In this document: piece after piece, positions 14,702-23,425 of the stretch
Layout: each line of letters opens with the position of its first letter
Numbering within the stretch: the first letter of the stretch is position 1
Assembly (NCBI GenBank): GCA_900315035.1
Contig: OMXO01000017.1
Coordinates: 1 to 41,791 of the forward strand
Length of the DNA: 41,791 bases
Reading direction: 5' to 3'
DNA from: an uncultured Prevotella sp.
Lineage (GTDB): Bacteria > Bacteroidota > Bacteroidia > Bacteroidales > Bacteroidaceae
The notes under the pieces: generated by a model
What the model saw: the letters and a program-made list of their open reading frames with translations, nothing else
Database searches by the model: none
What the model was told of the DNA's origin: nothing
Program-made: the position numbers and the translations under genes

Positions 14702-15690
14702 TCCGTTCTCTTTAATAAAACGTACGATATATTCCTTTCGTTGCAGTGGTTCACGAACAGCAGTCGCCCCAACTTCAACGGCTCTGCCTGTCCGTCGCAT
14801 CGCATCATCGCTGGCACCTCTCCCTTCTTCAACAGATGGGCTGCAGCATAGAGTCCCAGTGCAGAGGCAGAGTAGCCCTCGCCAAAGAGATGCTTGTAAT
14901 GCAGTTGCGGCACACCTGGCAGACGGTCTGCAATCTGACGATACAGTACATCGTTCTTTTCTGTACCATCCGTGCCCAGCATCACGGCATCAACAGTATC
15001 CGACAGGTTTTCGGCTATCAGTTTCCCATAACTCATACTGACCTTTTCCACCTCGCAGAGTGCACCTTCGGCTTCTGTCGTGAGCATCATAGCCACCGAC
15101 CCCTCACTGGCCGTTACCTGACCTTCCTGTCCGATATAGCCAGTACGCTGAAGCACAGAGAAAAACGAGGGAGTCAGTTCGTCGTTACCCGTCACAAGGG
15201 CTGTCTCGATATCTCCCAGTCTCATCTGCACAAACGCGTCGAGCAGAGCACTCTCGAACGATACACCCTGATGGCTGTAGGTCGTGTTATAGCCGTGACA
15301 CTTGCCGTGAATGGCTATCAGCGAACTGATGGTGTTATGAGTCGACTGCATGAAATGGGTAGGCTTCAGCATCTCCTCGCCTTCCTCGCAGAGTTGTTCG
15401 AGAAAAAGTTGGGTGTTCTCGATGCAGCCGAGTCCTGTTCCTGTGATGATGGCATCAGGCTGACTGATGCCCGTATCCTTCATCACCTTCATGGCTGTCA
15501 CCAATGCGCGCTTCATGATTTTTCCCATACGGCGCGACTCCATGGGATTCAGCCACTCACGGAAATTGGGATCCTGACAGCGGGTATAGTCCGACTCCGT
15601 TGGCACGGGGTCAGTCATCCACGCCTCAGAGAGTGGTTGCTGCAGCGAAATCTGAGTAGCTGCCAGAATATATATTTTCTTCTCCATCAT
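14698..15690 (-). CDS. Chain-length-factor-like ketosynthase without catalytic cysteine
   Basis: 330 residues of degenerate beta-ketoacyl synthase. ITGTGLGCIENT, HFMQSTHNTISS and YSHQGVSFESALLDA align with the ketosynthase core. At the nucleophile position the sequence is Gln (about residue 141, in SHQGVSF), and the second His motif (NAHGT) is absent. Replacement of Cys by Gln is the known hallmark of chain-length factors, which pair with an active ketosynthase and set chain length. The gene directly follows the active ketosynthase with an ATGA overlap, as expected for a KS-CLF heterodimer. It is shorter than a full KS (about 410). Confidence 0.8.
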   Translation of the reverse strand: MMEKKIYILAATQISLQQPLSEAWMTDPVPTESDYTRCQDPNFREWLNPMESRRMGKIMKRALVTAMKVMKDTGISQPDAIITGTGLGCIENTQLFLEQLCEEGEEMLKPTHFMQSTHNTISSLIAIHGKCHGYNTTYSHQGVSFESALLDAFVQMRLGDIETALVTGNDELTPSFFSVLQRTGYIGQEGQVTASEGSVAMMLTTEAEGALCEVEKVSMSYGKLIAENLSDTVDAVMLGTDGTEKNDVLYRQIADRLPGVPQLHYKHLFGEGYSASALGLYAAAHLLKKGEVPAMMRCDGQAEPLKLGRLLFVNHCNERNISYVLLKRTE

Positions 15691-16868
15691 TTCGACAAAA
15701 TCAGACTTGAATCATTGCCACCGAATCCGAACGAGTTGCACATCACGTGACGAAGTTGAGCCTGTTGAATTCCCATAGTTGGCGTAATGCCATCAGGCAT
15801 CTGGTGAGTCCAGCCATAGTTGCCTGGCACGATGCCGTTCTGCATCGCCAACAGACAGATGACGGCCTCTACAGACCCTGATGCACTCGTCGTGTGACCG
15901 GTCAGTCCCTTCGTCGAGGACACTGGTGGCATCGCCGTACTGAAGATACGTTTCAGGGCCTCACTCTCACTGGCATCATTGTTAGGAGTACCTGTCCCAT
16001 GCGCATTCACATAGTCGATATCCTGCGGCTGCAGTCCAGCCCGCTCGAGCGCCTGCTGCATCGCCAGAAATGCGCCCTCGCCATTATCGCTCGATGCGGT
16101 CTGGTGAAAGGCGTCACAGGCATTGCCGTAGCCGCTCAACTCACCAATGATCTCTACGCCCCGTCTTTTGGCCGAGGCTGCTGTCTCAAGCACCAGATAG
16201 GCTGCGCCCTCTCCGAGGTTCAAACCTGCTCTATTGGCATCAAACGGCTTACACTGCTCGTGGTCGAGAATCATCAGTGAGTTAAAGCCGTTCAAGTGGA
16301 ATTTGGTGATACACTCCGCACCGCCCACAACGGCAATCTCAGTCTGTCCGCTCCTTATCAGGTTGGCACCTAAGATGATGGCATTAGCAGCCGACGAACA
16401 GGCAGTTGACAGACTCGTCACCAGTGAGAAGATGCCATACCTGCCAGCAATAGCTTGCGTCGTAGTACCACAGTCGTGCAAACGGATATACTCATTGCGA
16501 CTATCGTTGACCAGATAGTCCTGATAGAAACGTTCACTCTTATCCATTCCTCCGACGGTCGTACCTGAAACGAAGGCTATCTGCAGTTCTGTATCGCCCT
16601 TCAACTGCGCCTGTTCCAGCGCCTCGCCGAGTGCCAGCATCCCCATCAGCATGGTGCGTGTTGTTGGCTCACTGATGCTCAGACGCGCCTTCATCTCATC
16701 ATCGCTCATCTTCACCTCACCCACGGGGAACTCTCTGTGAATGGTGTTCAGATACTGCATTGGTGCGATGCCTGTACGGTTCTGGCGCAGGGCTTCCAGC
16801 GTCTCTGCCTGGTTATTACCGATGGCCGAGACGATGCCTGCACCTGTTATCATGATGGGGTCTATCAT
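15687..16868 (-). CDS. FabF-type beta-ketoacyl-ACP synthase (active ketosynthase)
   Basis: 393 residues with a complete triad: Cys 157 in SLSTACSSAANAI, His 290 in VNAHGTGTPNND, and His 325 in STKGLTGHTTSASG. It extends acyl-ACP chains by decarboxylative condensation with malonyl-ACP. Its neighbours (ACP on one side, chain-length-factor-like protein on the other) mark it as the elongating enzyme of the cluster rather than the housekeeping FabF. It starts one base after the ACP stop codon. Confidence 0.9.
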   Translation of the reverse strand: MIDPIMITGAGIVSAIGNNQAETLEALRQNRTGIAPMQYLNTIHREFPVGEVKMSDDEMKARLSISEPTTRTMLMGMLALGEALEQAQLKGDTELQIAFVSGTTVGGMDKSERFYQDYLVNDSRNEYIRLHDCGTTTQAIAGRYGIFSLVTSLSTACSSAANAIILGANLIRSGQTEIAVVGGAECITKFHLNGFNSLMILDHEQCKPFDANRAGLNLGEGAAYLVLETAASAKRRGVEIIGELSGYGNACDAFHQTASSDNGEGAFLAMQQALERAGLQPQDIDYVNAHGTGTPNNDASESEALKRIFSTAMPPVSSTKGLTGHTTSASGSVEAVICLLAMQNGIVPGNYGWTHQMPDGITPTMGIQQAQLRHVMCNSFGFGGNDSSLILSK

Positions 16869-17126
16869 TTACTTCTTGCGGTTCTCATTGACAAAAGCGG
16901 CCATCGTATTAACCGACTTGAAAATATCCTTGCCAATAGCAGGATCCTTGATCTTAATGCCGTAGTTCTTTTCCATCATCACAATGAGTTCCAGCGCGTC
17001 GATAGAGTCGAGTCCGAGTCCCTCGCCAAAGAGAGGTGAGTCGTTGTCGATATCCTCTGGCTGCATGTCTTCCAGGTTCAGCACTTCGATAATCTTCTTT
17101 TTCAGTTCTGTTACTAATTCTTCCAT
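16869..17126 (-). CDS. Acyl carrier protein (cluster ACP 1)
   Basis: 85 acidic residues with the phosphopantetheine attachment site GLGLDSIDALEL (Ser at about residue 41). The helix-rich pattern is typical of ACPs. It sits between the thioesterase and the ketosynthase and would carry the growing chain. It differs from the second ACP at 18939-19181, suggesting separate roles, for example one for the starter and one for elongation. Confidence 0.92.
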   Translation of the reverse strand: MEELVTELKKKIIEVLNLEDMQPEDIDNDSPLFGEGLGLDSIDALELIVMMEKNYGIKIKDPAIGKDIFKSVNTMAAFVNENRKK

Positions 17127-17142
17127 GATTATGATTGTCTTT

Positions 17143-17568
17143 TTAAATTAAGTTCCACTTTCGTTTCCACGCCTGATAGAAGTCAGGGTTAGTCCATATC
17201 AACTGATAGTTCATGTCCATAAAGACCTGCACCGATCGGCCGCTGGCCATCAGTTCGTCTGTCTCCGGGTCATGTATTTCGTAGTCGAACACGATCTTCG
17301 CTGCCTCCGTGGGTCTGTAGATGATGTCGATACGCGGATGCATGCCGTAGGTGATAGCCTTGCGATAGTGGAACTGGATATCCACCAGCGGTGCATAAAC
17401 GCCGTAGTCGGCCATCCGCATGTACTCCAACTGGAACTGACGGCCAAACTCCTCACGGGCATCCTCGAAATAGAGCATATATGCCCCATGCCACACCACC
17501 TTCATCGAGTCCACCTCACTGAAACGTATGTCGAGCGTCTTCGAGGCTTTTAGGATTTTCTCTTCCAT
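17143..17568 (-). CDS. 4HBT/YbgC-type hotdog thioesterase
   Basis: 141 residues with the hotdog signature RFSEVDSMKVVWHGAYMLYFEDAREEF, matching the 4-hydroxybenzoyl-CoA thioesterase family (Asp in the first motif, HGxYxxYFExAREE). It would hydrolyse an acyl-ACP or acyl-CoA, either releasing the product or editing stalled chains. Thioesterases of this kind are regular members of aryl-polyene clusters. It lies 16 bp before the ACP gene and 15 bp after the dehydratase gene. Confidence 0.85.
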   Translation of the reverse strand: MEEKILKASKTLDIRFSEVDSMKVVWHGAYMLYFEDAREEFGRQFQLEYMRMADYGVYAPLVDIQFHYRKAITYGMHPRIDIIYRPTEAAKIVFDYEIHDPETDELMASGRSVQVFMDMNYQLIWTNPDFYQAWKRKWNLI

Positions 17569-17583
17569 CGATATCTCTCTTGA

Positions 17584-18033
17584 TTAGTCGGCAGCGTCGA
17601 TATCCGTCAGCGCAATCTTCATGTCGGCTGTCACAATCGTCTCTTCGCCCACCTTCACTGTTGCCTTCACAAGTGTCATCTGCAGCACTTCCTGCATCAC
17701 TTCAATCTCTGTTCTGAGTTCATCGCCCACACGGGCCTCGCGCCAGATCTTCAGATGCTTGATATCACCGATGAAACCCAGCTTCACCTTGTCTTTCAGG
17801 ATATACTGGTTGATATACCCCATCCTGGCCGCACAGGTCTGTGCGATGTTCTCAGCGAGGGCACACGAGTTGAGCACACCGTCGTCGCCCATGAAGATAT
17901 TATCGGCCTTCACTTGGAAACGAGAGGCCGTCAGCACATCGTCAAAGTGCGTCAGACAGTCGATCATCACAAACGGCGGACGCTGCGGCAGCAGTGTCAG
18001 CACATCGATTGATTCTAATTCATTCTTTGTCAT
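17584..18033 (-). CDS. ApeP-like hotdog dehydratase family protein, catalytic His apparently missing
   Basis: About 149 residues. The start LTLLPQRPPFVMIDCL resembles the LLPHRxPFLLVD entry of FabZ and ApeP dehydratases, and ALAENIAQTCAARMGY matches the central helix. In place of the usual HFPG or HPFF active-site stretch the sequence reads NIFMGDDGVLNS, with no His, so it may be inactive or a partner subunit of the other dehydratase. The ATG at 18033 was preferred over the TTG at 18048; it still overlaps the acyltransferase stop by 14 bp. Confidence 0.75.
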   Translation of the reverse strand: MTKNELESIDVLTLLPQRPPFVMIDCLTHFDDVLTASRFQVKADNIFMGDDGVLNSCALAENIAQTCAARMGYINQYILKDKVKLGFIGDIKHLKIWREARVGDELRTEIEVMQEVLQMTLVKATVKVGEETIVTADMKIALTDIDAAD

Positions 18034-18931
18034 TGTTCCAAAACTCAAAATAGTTAAACCACTGGTCGGGATACAGCCTTACCACCTTCTCCATCTCTGC
18101 TGCGAAGTGCTGTGCCAGATTCTGGGCTTTCTCCTGACGGTTGGCATAAGGCCGCTCGTCGCATTTCACTTCGCGGATATACACCTTGTAGCGGTAGGGT
18201 GAAATCTTCATCACGAAGATGGTGATTGTGGGCAGTCCCCGTTGCAGCGCCATCATGAATGGACCTAACGGGAATCGGCCTTTGCCACCCATGAAGTCGC
18301 ACGTCAGGTTGCGAGGTGAGCCGAAGACACGGTCGGAAGGTGCACTCACGATCTCACCATTGGCCAGTGCCTCGTTAACCATAAAGACGTGGCTCATGTC
18401 TTCCTTCATGGCTATCATCCTGATGTTGTGTTTCGACAGCAGACGGTTGCGGTTCTCCATCACCGTCTCTGCCTCACCCGAATATACGAGTGCATTATAG
18501 CGCTTATGCATTGAGGAGAAGCTGTAGCCTGCCAACTCATAGTTGCCGATATGGCTGCTCAGTATCATGAAACCCTCCTTGCCAGCCGAGAGCCGTTCAA
18601 ACAGATCCATGCCGTCGAGTTCAAACTCGAACTTCTGCCCAGCATAGGAGGCAAAGCGGTCGAGTATCACCTGACCGAAGCGGTAATGATTCAGATAGAC
18701 GTGAAGGAACGATTTCAGCACACCATAGCCCTGTCGCTGTCTGAAGTAGTGGTACATCGTGATGTAGCCCTGATGGGCAAACAACATGTACATAGGAACC
18801 ACAAACACCGCCATGCCCAGATACACGAACCTGAGGTTCATGATCCTGAACGATGCTATCAGCGTGCGATGCATCCACGTCGAGCCCGCCGTGTTACCCT
18901 TCCACTCCCCGTGATTCAGCTGTTCTGCCAT
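18020..18931 (-). CDS. LpxL/HtrB-like lysophospholipid acyltransferase
   Basis: 303 residues. SSHIGNYELAG near residue 140 is the HX4E catalytic motif of the lauroyl/myristoyl acyltransferase family, and an N-terminal hydrophobic anchor lies at about residues 30-50. These enzymes transfer an acyl chain from ACP to a membrane lipid. In aryl-polyene clusters the equivalent protein is thought to move the chain onto its lipid anchor. It follows the second ACP gene by seven bases. Confidence 0.85.
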   Translation of the reverse strand: MAEQLNHGEWKGNTAGSTWMHRTLIASFRIMNLRFVYLGMAVFVVPMYMLFAHQGYITMYHYFRQRQGYGVLKSFLHVYLNHYRFGQVILDRFASYAGQKFEFELDGMDLFERLSAGKEGFMILSSHIGNYELAGYSFSSMHKRYNALVYSGEAETVMENRNRLLSKHNIRMIAMKEDMSHVFMVNEALANGEIVSAPSDRVFGSPRNLTCDFMGGKGRFPLGPFMMALQRGLPTITIFVMKISPYRYKVYIREVKCDERPYANRQEKAQNLAQHFAAEMEKVVRLYPDQWFNYFEFWNNDKE

Positions 18932-18938
18932 CTCTTAT

Positions 18939-19181
18939 TTAGCCTACCTTGCTCTCGATATAGTCACAGAACTGGGCCAACGTCTTCACGTCGGCCATCT
19001 CCTCGGGCTTGATCTTGAAGCCGAACTTACGCTCCACGATCACCACGATATCCACAAAGTCAAGGCTGTCGATGCCCAGATCATCCTTCAGCAGGGCCTC
19101 TGGGGCAATCTTCTCCTCGTCGATTTCCAGATCGTCGATCAGGAACTCTTTTACTTTCTCATCAATTTCGTTACGTGTCAT
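18939..19181 (-). CDS. Acyl carrier protein (cluster ACP 2)
   Basis: 80 acidic residues, with the 4'-phosphopantetheine site DDLGIDSLDFVDIVV (Ser at about residue 39). The sequence around the site differs from ACP 1 (LGIDSLDF against LGLDSIDA). It sits 25 bp after the methyltransferase gene, near the start of the cluster, and is followed directly by the acyltransferase that may unload it. Confidence 0.92.
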   Translation of the reverse strand: MTRNEIDEKVKEFLIDDLEIDEEKIAPEALLKDDLGIDSLDFVDIVVIVERKFGFKIKPEEMADVKTLAQFCDYIESKVG

Positions 19182-19206
19182 TGTTTTATCATTTTTACAT
19201 TTATAT

Positions 19207-20307
19207 TCATTGTTTTGATTTGCACACCATGATCGAGTGGCCCTGTCCCAGATGGTCGTGGATGGTCTCCACCTCGAGTCCGGAAGCCTCTACCAGTCGT
19301 TTCATATCGTCAGTGTTATACATCTTCGAGTTGCCATTGGCCATCGCCGTGAAGTAGAGGCTCGTCATCGTCAGACAAAAGGCAGCCGCCTCATAACGCT
19401 GACGGTCCCACAGCGTCTCCATGATATACAGGCGACTGTCGCCATCCATAATCTTACTGGCCCGCTCCAGAATGCTCTGTATCTGGTCTTCCGAAAAGCA
19501 GTCGAGGAACTGGCTCATCCAGATGACGTCGTAGTGCTTGTCTGTCGGGAACTGACTTTCCCTGTCCAGCAGGTCCGTGGGATAGGCATCGATACGCTCT
19601 GCCCCAGGCTTGCCTGCTGTCTGCTGACGCATCAGACTGATCTGCTGCGGGAGGTCCATGATGGTTACACTCACGTCCTGATCATGGCCGACGCACTGCA
19701 GTGCCCAGCGCCCCGTATTGCCGCCCACATCGAGCAGTGTTCGCGGTTTCTGAGCGAACACCACGTCTAATGCTTGCTGAAACGAACTGTCTGAATAGAA
19801 ATGGTCGAAACTGAACCAACTCGTCCTAGCAGGCTCCGGCAGCGACGAGAGCCCCTCATAGATGGTAGGCCAGTCGCCTAAATGCCTCAGTCCGACAGGT
19901 CTCCCCTCCTTCAGCGCCTCTTCCAGGTCGTACATACCCTTATAGGTCACATCGTGATTGAAGGTCAGATTCACCCGCGTGGCCTGGTCGTTGATCAGGA
20001 ACCAGCCGGTCTTGGCCAGCGTGAAGCGCTCTGTATCTTTATCGACGAGTACAGTACCGATCGTGAGCGAAGCCTCCATCAGCACCTTCACGACATAAAC
20101 CGTCAATCCCGTCTTCTCAGCCACCTCACTGATCGTCAGCCCTTCATCGCTGTCGCGCAACAGGTCGAGAATACCAAACTTCAGCATCAGCCTCGATGCC
20201 TGAAACACCACTGGCGCCCAGGCTATCCACTCCGCTCTGGCCTGAGCCTCGCGGGCAGAGAGATGGTCTGCCGTATATGCCTTTTCTAATGCTGGTGATA
20301 AATTCAT
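19207..20307 (-). CDS. SAM-dependent O-methyltransferase (acetylserotonin/caffeate OMT-like)
   Basis: 366 residues. An N-terminal winged-helix dimerisation domain (about 30-110, GILDLLRDSDEGLTISEVAEKTG) is followed by a Rossmann methyltransferase domain with the SAM loop LLDVGGNTGRWALQC near 190, and late motifs DVIWMSQFLDCFSEDQ and RLYIMETLWD. The closest general type is a plant-like small-molecule OMT. Methyl-capping of an aryl head hydroxyl is known for some aryl polyenes, which fits its place as the first gene of the cluster. No clear promoter lies in the 32 bp before it. Confidence 0.85.
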   Translation of the reverse strand: MNLSPALEKAYTADHLSAREAQARAEWIAWAPVVFQASRLMLKFGILDLLRDSDEGLTISEVAEKTGLTVYVVKVLMEASLTIGTVLVDKDTERFTLAKTGWFLINDQATRVNLTFNHDVTYKGMYDLEEALKEGRPVGLRHLGDWPTIYEGLSSLPEPARTSWFSFDHFYSDSSFQQALDVVFAQKPRTLLDVGGNTGRWALQCVGHDQDVSVTIMDLPQQISLMRQQTAGKPGAERIDAYPTDLLDRESQFPTDKHYDVIWMSQFLDCFSEDQIQSILERASKIMDGDSRLYIMETLWDRQRYEAAAFCLTMTSLYFTAMANGNSKMYNTDDMKRLVEASGLEVETIHDHLGQGHSIMVCKSKQ

Positions 20308-20331
20308 GATTGCAATAATAGTGAGTATAAA

Positions 20332-20357
20332 AAGGTCATCTATCTTAAGATGACCTT
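20332..20357 (-). terminator. Terminator of the C10 protease gene
   Basis: On the minus strand AAGGTCATCT, a six-base loop and AGATGACCTT form a perfect 10-bp stem followed by TTTTTAT. The stem includes the last codons and stop of the protease gene, and separates it from the methyltransferase cluster that starts 25 bp later. Confidence 0.8.
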
Positions 20358-22457
20358 CTTGCCGTTGTGTATATAAATACCCTTACGCTGTGGAACAACC
20401 TTTTGTCCTGAGAGATTGTAATAAGGAGCGTCCTCGCCAGCAACCTTGGTTTCTGCTGAACGGATGCCTGTAGATAAGGTAGCCTTACTACAATAAGCGA
20501 GGGGTCTGTTTAGTAATTCATTATTTCCATCAAGCACGCCCTCATAGAGGACGAAGAGGTAGGTGCCCTCCGATTTGGGACTGAATGAGAACAGGATGTT
20601 TTCCGAGGAATTAGCCTTGATAAAGGCACCTGCTTTCGAAGTATGTTCCAAGGTATAACCAGCATGATTAGCAGGGTCGGCAATAATAGCCTTATAAGCC
20701 TTGTCAGGATCATCGTTGCCGATGAAAAATTCTCGGAGCCACAATGCACCTGAGTATTCCGCACCGTCGTTCTTAATAGTAAGCGTTAGGTCGTTGTCAG
20801 AACCTTTCGTGCCCGATCCCTTTGTTATTTTACCTGACTGGAGAGAGAGGCCTGCTGGCGACGGCAACACCTCATACGTTACATTGCCACCTTTCATTGT
20901 GGCACGGAGCACTTGGGTTTCACCACTGAGATTGGTCCACTGGGCACCTTCTACACTGGTACAAAGCATACCGATATAAAAATCGGTAGTGCCTTCAGGC
21001 AAATTGGGAGCACTCGGCAATATAATGCTTTTTGTGTAAAACAGTTGTGACTTCATCGAGAACGAACTTCTGAGATCAGAATACTGGCTCAACTGCCCGG
21101 TTTTCTCATCCATCACGAAAAGTTCAACTTTGAAAGTAGCCTCTGCTGGTACCATATCACTATACAGGACCTTGAAGAAGAGCTCAGCATCCTTGCCTTC
21201 CTCCTTCAGAATATATGGCTTGGAATACAGTCTGGCTACTGGCCCGGTTGGAGCTGGCTGTGTTCCCTCTTGGGGAGGCTGAATGCCAGCAACGATACTA
21301 TGCTCGTAACTGAAGCTAGAATTGGGCGTCACCTCTTCTTCATACGAATAAGGATTGAGCACAGAGAGCGCAAAATAGTTGTTGTAATGGCCGTCCCAAC
21401 CCCAGTCGAAATGGAAGAGGCCTGCACCGTCGTAACCGTCGCATATGAAAGTATGACCACCTCCAGTAGCATCACCGCTATAGATGACAGGCCTGCCTGC
21501 TGCCAGTTCACCATAAATAAGTTTCTCCCAGTTGTCGATGCCAATCCTGTCACGACCAATCCTGATTGTACCCTTATCATAACCGAAGTAGTTGCGCAGC
21601 GCTTCGGCTATGGGTGATGTCAAGGCCAAAGAGACGACGGGGCTATATCTCATACGAACCGACTGACCGCAATAGCGCATCAGCTGGGCTACAGCCTTCT
21701 TCTGGGCTTCGGTCACATCGCTCCTCACGCTGCGATTACCATCCTTGTCGGGCTTGTCGAGATAGGTGTCGAGGATATTGCTCCAATCGAAGGTAATAGG
21801 TTCAAGCGCATCGGCAGAGAATGTTTCCTCGACCTTATCCTGCACGTTATTTACGAAATAGGAGTAGGCAGGAATAGAGGTGGTAGCCGCCTTTGGCCAC
21901 TTATAGTAGTTCATCACCTCAGCCATAGCCGTAGCCACACAACCTGTTAAGCAGCGCTCACCCTTATTCTTCGCCACCTGTCCCTCATAGGTAGGACACA
22001 GCTGGTTATAGACAGTATTTTGTCCCCACAGGCTCTTAATCATCGGAGCAATGGCTGCACGTGTCTCTCCAGCACGCGTCTGCGCTGGCAACTGCATATC
22101 GCCAAATGCAGCGATAGCACGACTGTACTCCTTCAACCACCAGCGCATATTCTCTGGCATACGCTCCCAGTCGAAACGGCCTGTGGTGCTGTAGCCAAGT
22201 ACAGGCAGCGCACGCTTGTCACCACTGGCCACCACGAAACCGCCACCTTCGACATTAAACACGTAAAGGCCAGACGTAGCTACAGCAGCAGTCTCCAACT
22301 GAGGCTTCTGCTTCATCGCCTGACGGGTACCGCTACGTCCTGGATCCGACATTAAGAATTTGACAGCCTGCTCACGGGCCTGCTGCTCGTTGATAGATTG
22401 GGCACTGACTGACAAACACGCTGTCAGAAGAGCCACCAGAATGTATAAACGTTTCAT
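20340..22457 (-). CDS. Secreted C10-family (streptopain-like) cysteine protease
   Basis: About 705 residues: signal peptide (MKRLYILVALLTACLSVSAQ), a Spi/I69-type propeptide (LYVFNVEGGGFVVASGD near 70), the C10 catalytic domain at about 145-390, beta-rich C-terminal modules, and a short tail. The nucleophile Cys is in LTGCVATAMAEVMNYY; the catalytic His is in GGGHTFICDGYDG, followed by FHFDWGWDG. The protein should be exported as an inactive zymogen. The ATG at 22457 was chosen over the TTG at 22469 because it starts the signal peptide. The tail YYNLSGQKVVPQRKGIYIHN resembles short C-terminal motifs of Prevotella secreted proteins. Confidence 0.92.
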   Translation of the reverse strand: MKRLYILVALLTACLSVSAQSINEQQAREQAVKFLMSDPGRSGTRQAMKQKPQLETAAVATSGLYVFNVEGGGFVVASGDKRALPVLGYSTTGRFDWERMPENMRWWLKEYSRAIAAFGDMQLPAQTRAGETRAAIAPMIKSLWGQNTVYNQLCPTYEGQVAKNKGERCLTGCVATAMAEVMNYYKWPKAATTSIPAYSYFVNNVQDKVEETFSADALEPITFDWSNILDTYLDKPDKDGNRSVRSDVTEAQKKAVAQLMRYCGQSVRMRYSPVVSLALTSPIAEALRNYFGYDKGTIRIGRDRIGIDNWEKLIYGELAAGRPVIYSGDATGGGHTFICDGYDGAGLFHFDWGWDGHYNNYFALSVLNPYSYEEEVTPNSSFSYEHSIVAGIQPPQEGTQPAPTGPVARLYSKPYILKEEGKDAELFFKVLYSDMVPAEATFKVELFVMDEKTGQLSQYSDLRSSFSMKSQLFYTKSIILPSAPNLPEGTTDFYIGMLCTSVEGAQWTNLSGETQVLRATMKGGNVTYEVLPSPAGLSLQSGKITKGSGTKGSDNDLTLTIKNDGAEYSGALWLREFFIGNDDPDKAYKAIIADPANHAGYTLEHTSKAGAFIKANSSENILFSFSPKSEGTYLFVLYEGVLDGNNELLNRPLAYCSKATLSTGIRSAETKVAGEDAPYYNLSGQKVVPQRKGIYIHNGKKVILR

Positions 22458-22520
22458 ACTTATCCTCAATTATTCAATCTATAACAATCTATCTCTCAAA
22501 CAGTTATAATACTTCATTGA

Positions 22521-23402
22521 TTATTTCCTCACAACCTTCTTGTTGTCCTGAATGAGGAGCCCGCGAGACGACTCGCTGGCTGGAGTGCCGTCGAGACGGT
22601 AGATGCGGGCAGTGCCCTCTGCCTGTGCAACGGCTCTGGTAGATGCCACCTTAGTTGCTTCGGCCTGCTTCGCCTTGAACTCTGCGCGGGCCTTCTCCAA
22701 CTGGCCGATAAAACGCTCGTTGTTGCGGATCATCTGATAGAGCACGTTGCCTGCCATGCGACCTGCATCGACATCGCTCTGCCAGTGATAGCCGGCAATG
22801 ACGCGACTCTCTCCGAAATCATAGCCACGAGCCAGCAGCGCCTCCATCGCCTTGGGCGAAGTGTTGATATCCGCCAGCAGCAGGGCACACGTCCATCCGA
22901 ACACGGTATGTCCTGAGGGGTAAGAGCCCTCGTAACGGTGCTTCTCCTCCTTCTCAGGCACAAGGGTGCCTTCATTATAATAGGTATAAGGGCGCCTACG
23001 GTCGAAGACCTTCTTCACGTCCGAGTGGATGCTGTCGCACGAGGCACCTACATCCTGCAGGATGGTATAGATTTCGGGCGTACCTTCTTTCGTAATCTCC
23101 ACGCCGAAGAGCGGTCCGAACTCTGTGATAATCGTCTCCATGCTGTAAACGGCATCGCGCTGAGCCTGAGCGGCACGCGCCTCATCGAGGCGCTGCAGCT
23201 TGCCCCAGAGGTGCATCGACTGGTCGGCCACAAAACGGGCTGACTCAAACTCTGGTGGTGGAGGCAGGATTTTCGACATATCAGGCAACTCGGCCTTGGT
23301 GAAATACGCATGACCATTCTTCTCGTCGCCTGCAGCAAACACTTGAGCGGCAATCACTAATGAAAGGGTTAATAGTGACAATCTTTTCATTTTCATCATC
23401 AT
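22521..23402 (-). CDS. PAP2-family acid phosphatase, secreted
   Basis: 293 residues with a signal peptide (MKRLSLLTLSLVIAAQVFAA) and the three PAP2 motifs: KKVFDRRRP (KX6RP), SYPSGHT, and SRVIAGYHWQSD (SRX5HX3D). This places it among class A non-specific acid phosphatases, acting in the periplasm on phosphate monoesters. Its C-terminus (RIYRLDGTPASESSRGLLIQ, then DNKKVVRK) resembles the tail of the neighbouring C10 protease. Several in-frame ATG codons lie at the start (23402, 23399, 23396, 23390). It lies 23 bp after the HD-domain gene and is probably cotranscribed. Confidence 0.92.
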   Translation of the reverse strand: MMMKMKRLSLLTLSLVIAAQVFAAGDEKNGHAYFTKAELPDMSKILPPPPEFESARFVADQSMHLWGKLQRLDEARAAQAQRDAVYSMETIITEFGPLFGVEITKEGTPEIYTILQDVGASCDSIHSDVKKVFDRRRPYTYYNEGTLVPEKEEKHRYEGSYPSGHTVFGWTCALLLADINTSPKAMEALLARGYDFGESRVIAGYHWQSDVDAGRMAGNVLYQMIRNNERFIGQLEKARAEFKAKQAEATKVASTRAVAQAEGTARIYRLDGTPASESSRGLLIQDNKKVVRK

Positions 23403-23425
23403 TTTATGTTCTAATTAATATAAAT

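Noticed and set aside
14746-15750. 334-codon plus-strand open frame opposite the chain-length-factor-like gene
   Set aside because: Translated sequence is His/Cys/Gln-rich without domain signatures, as expected for the reverse strand of a coding region.
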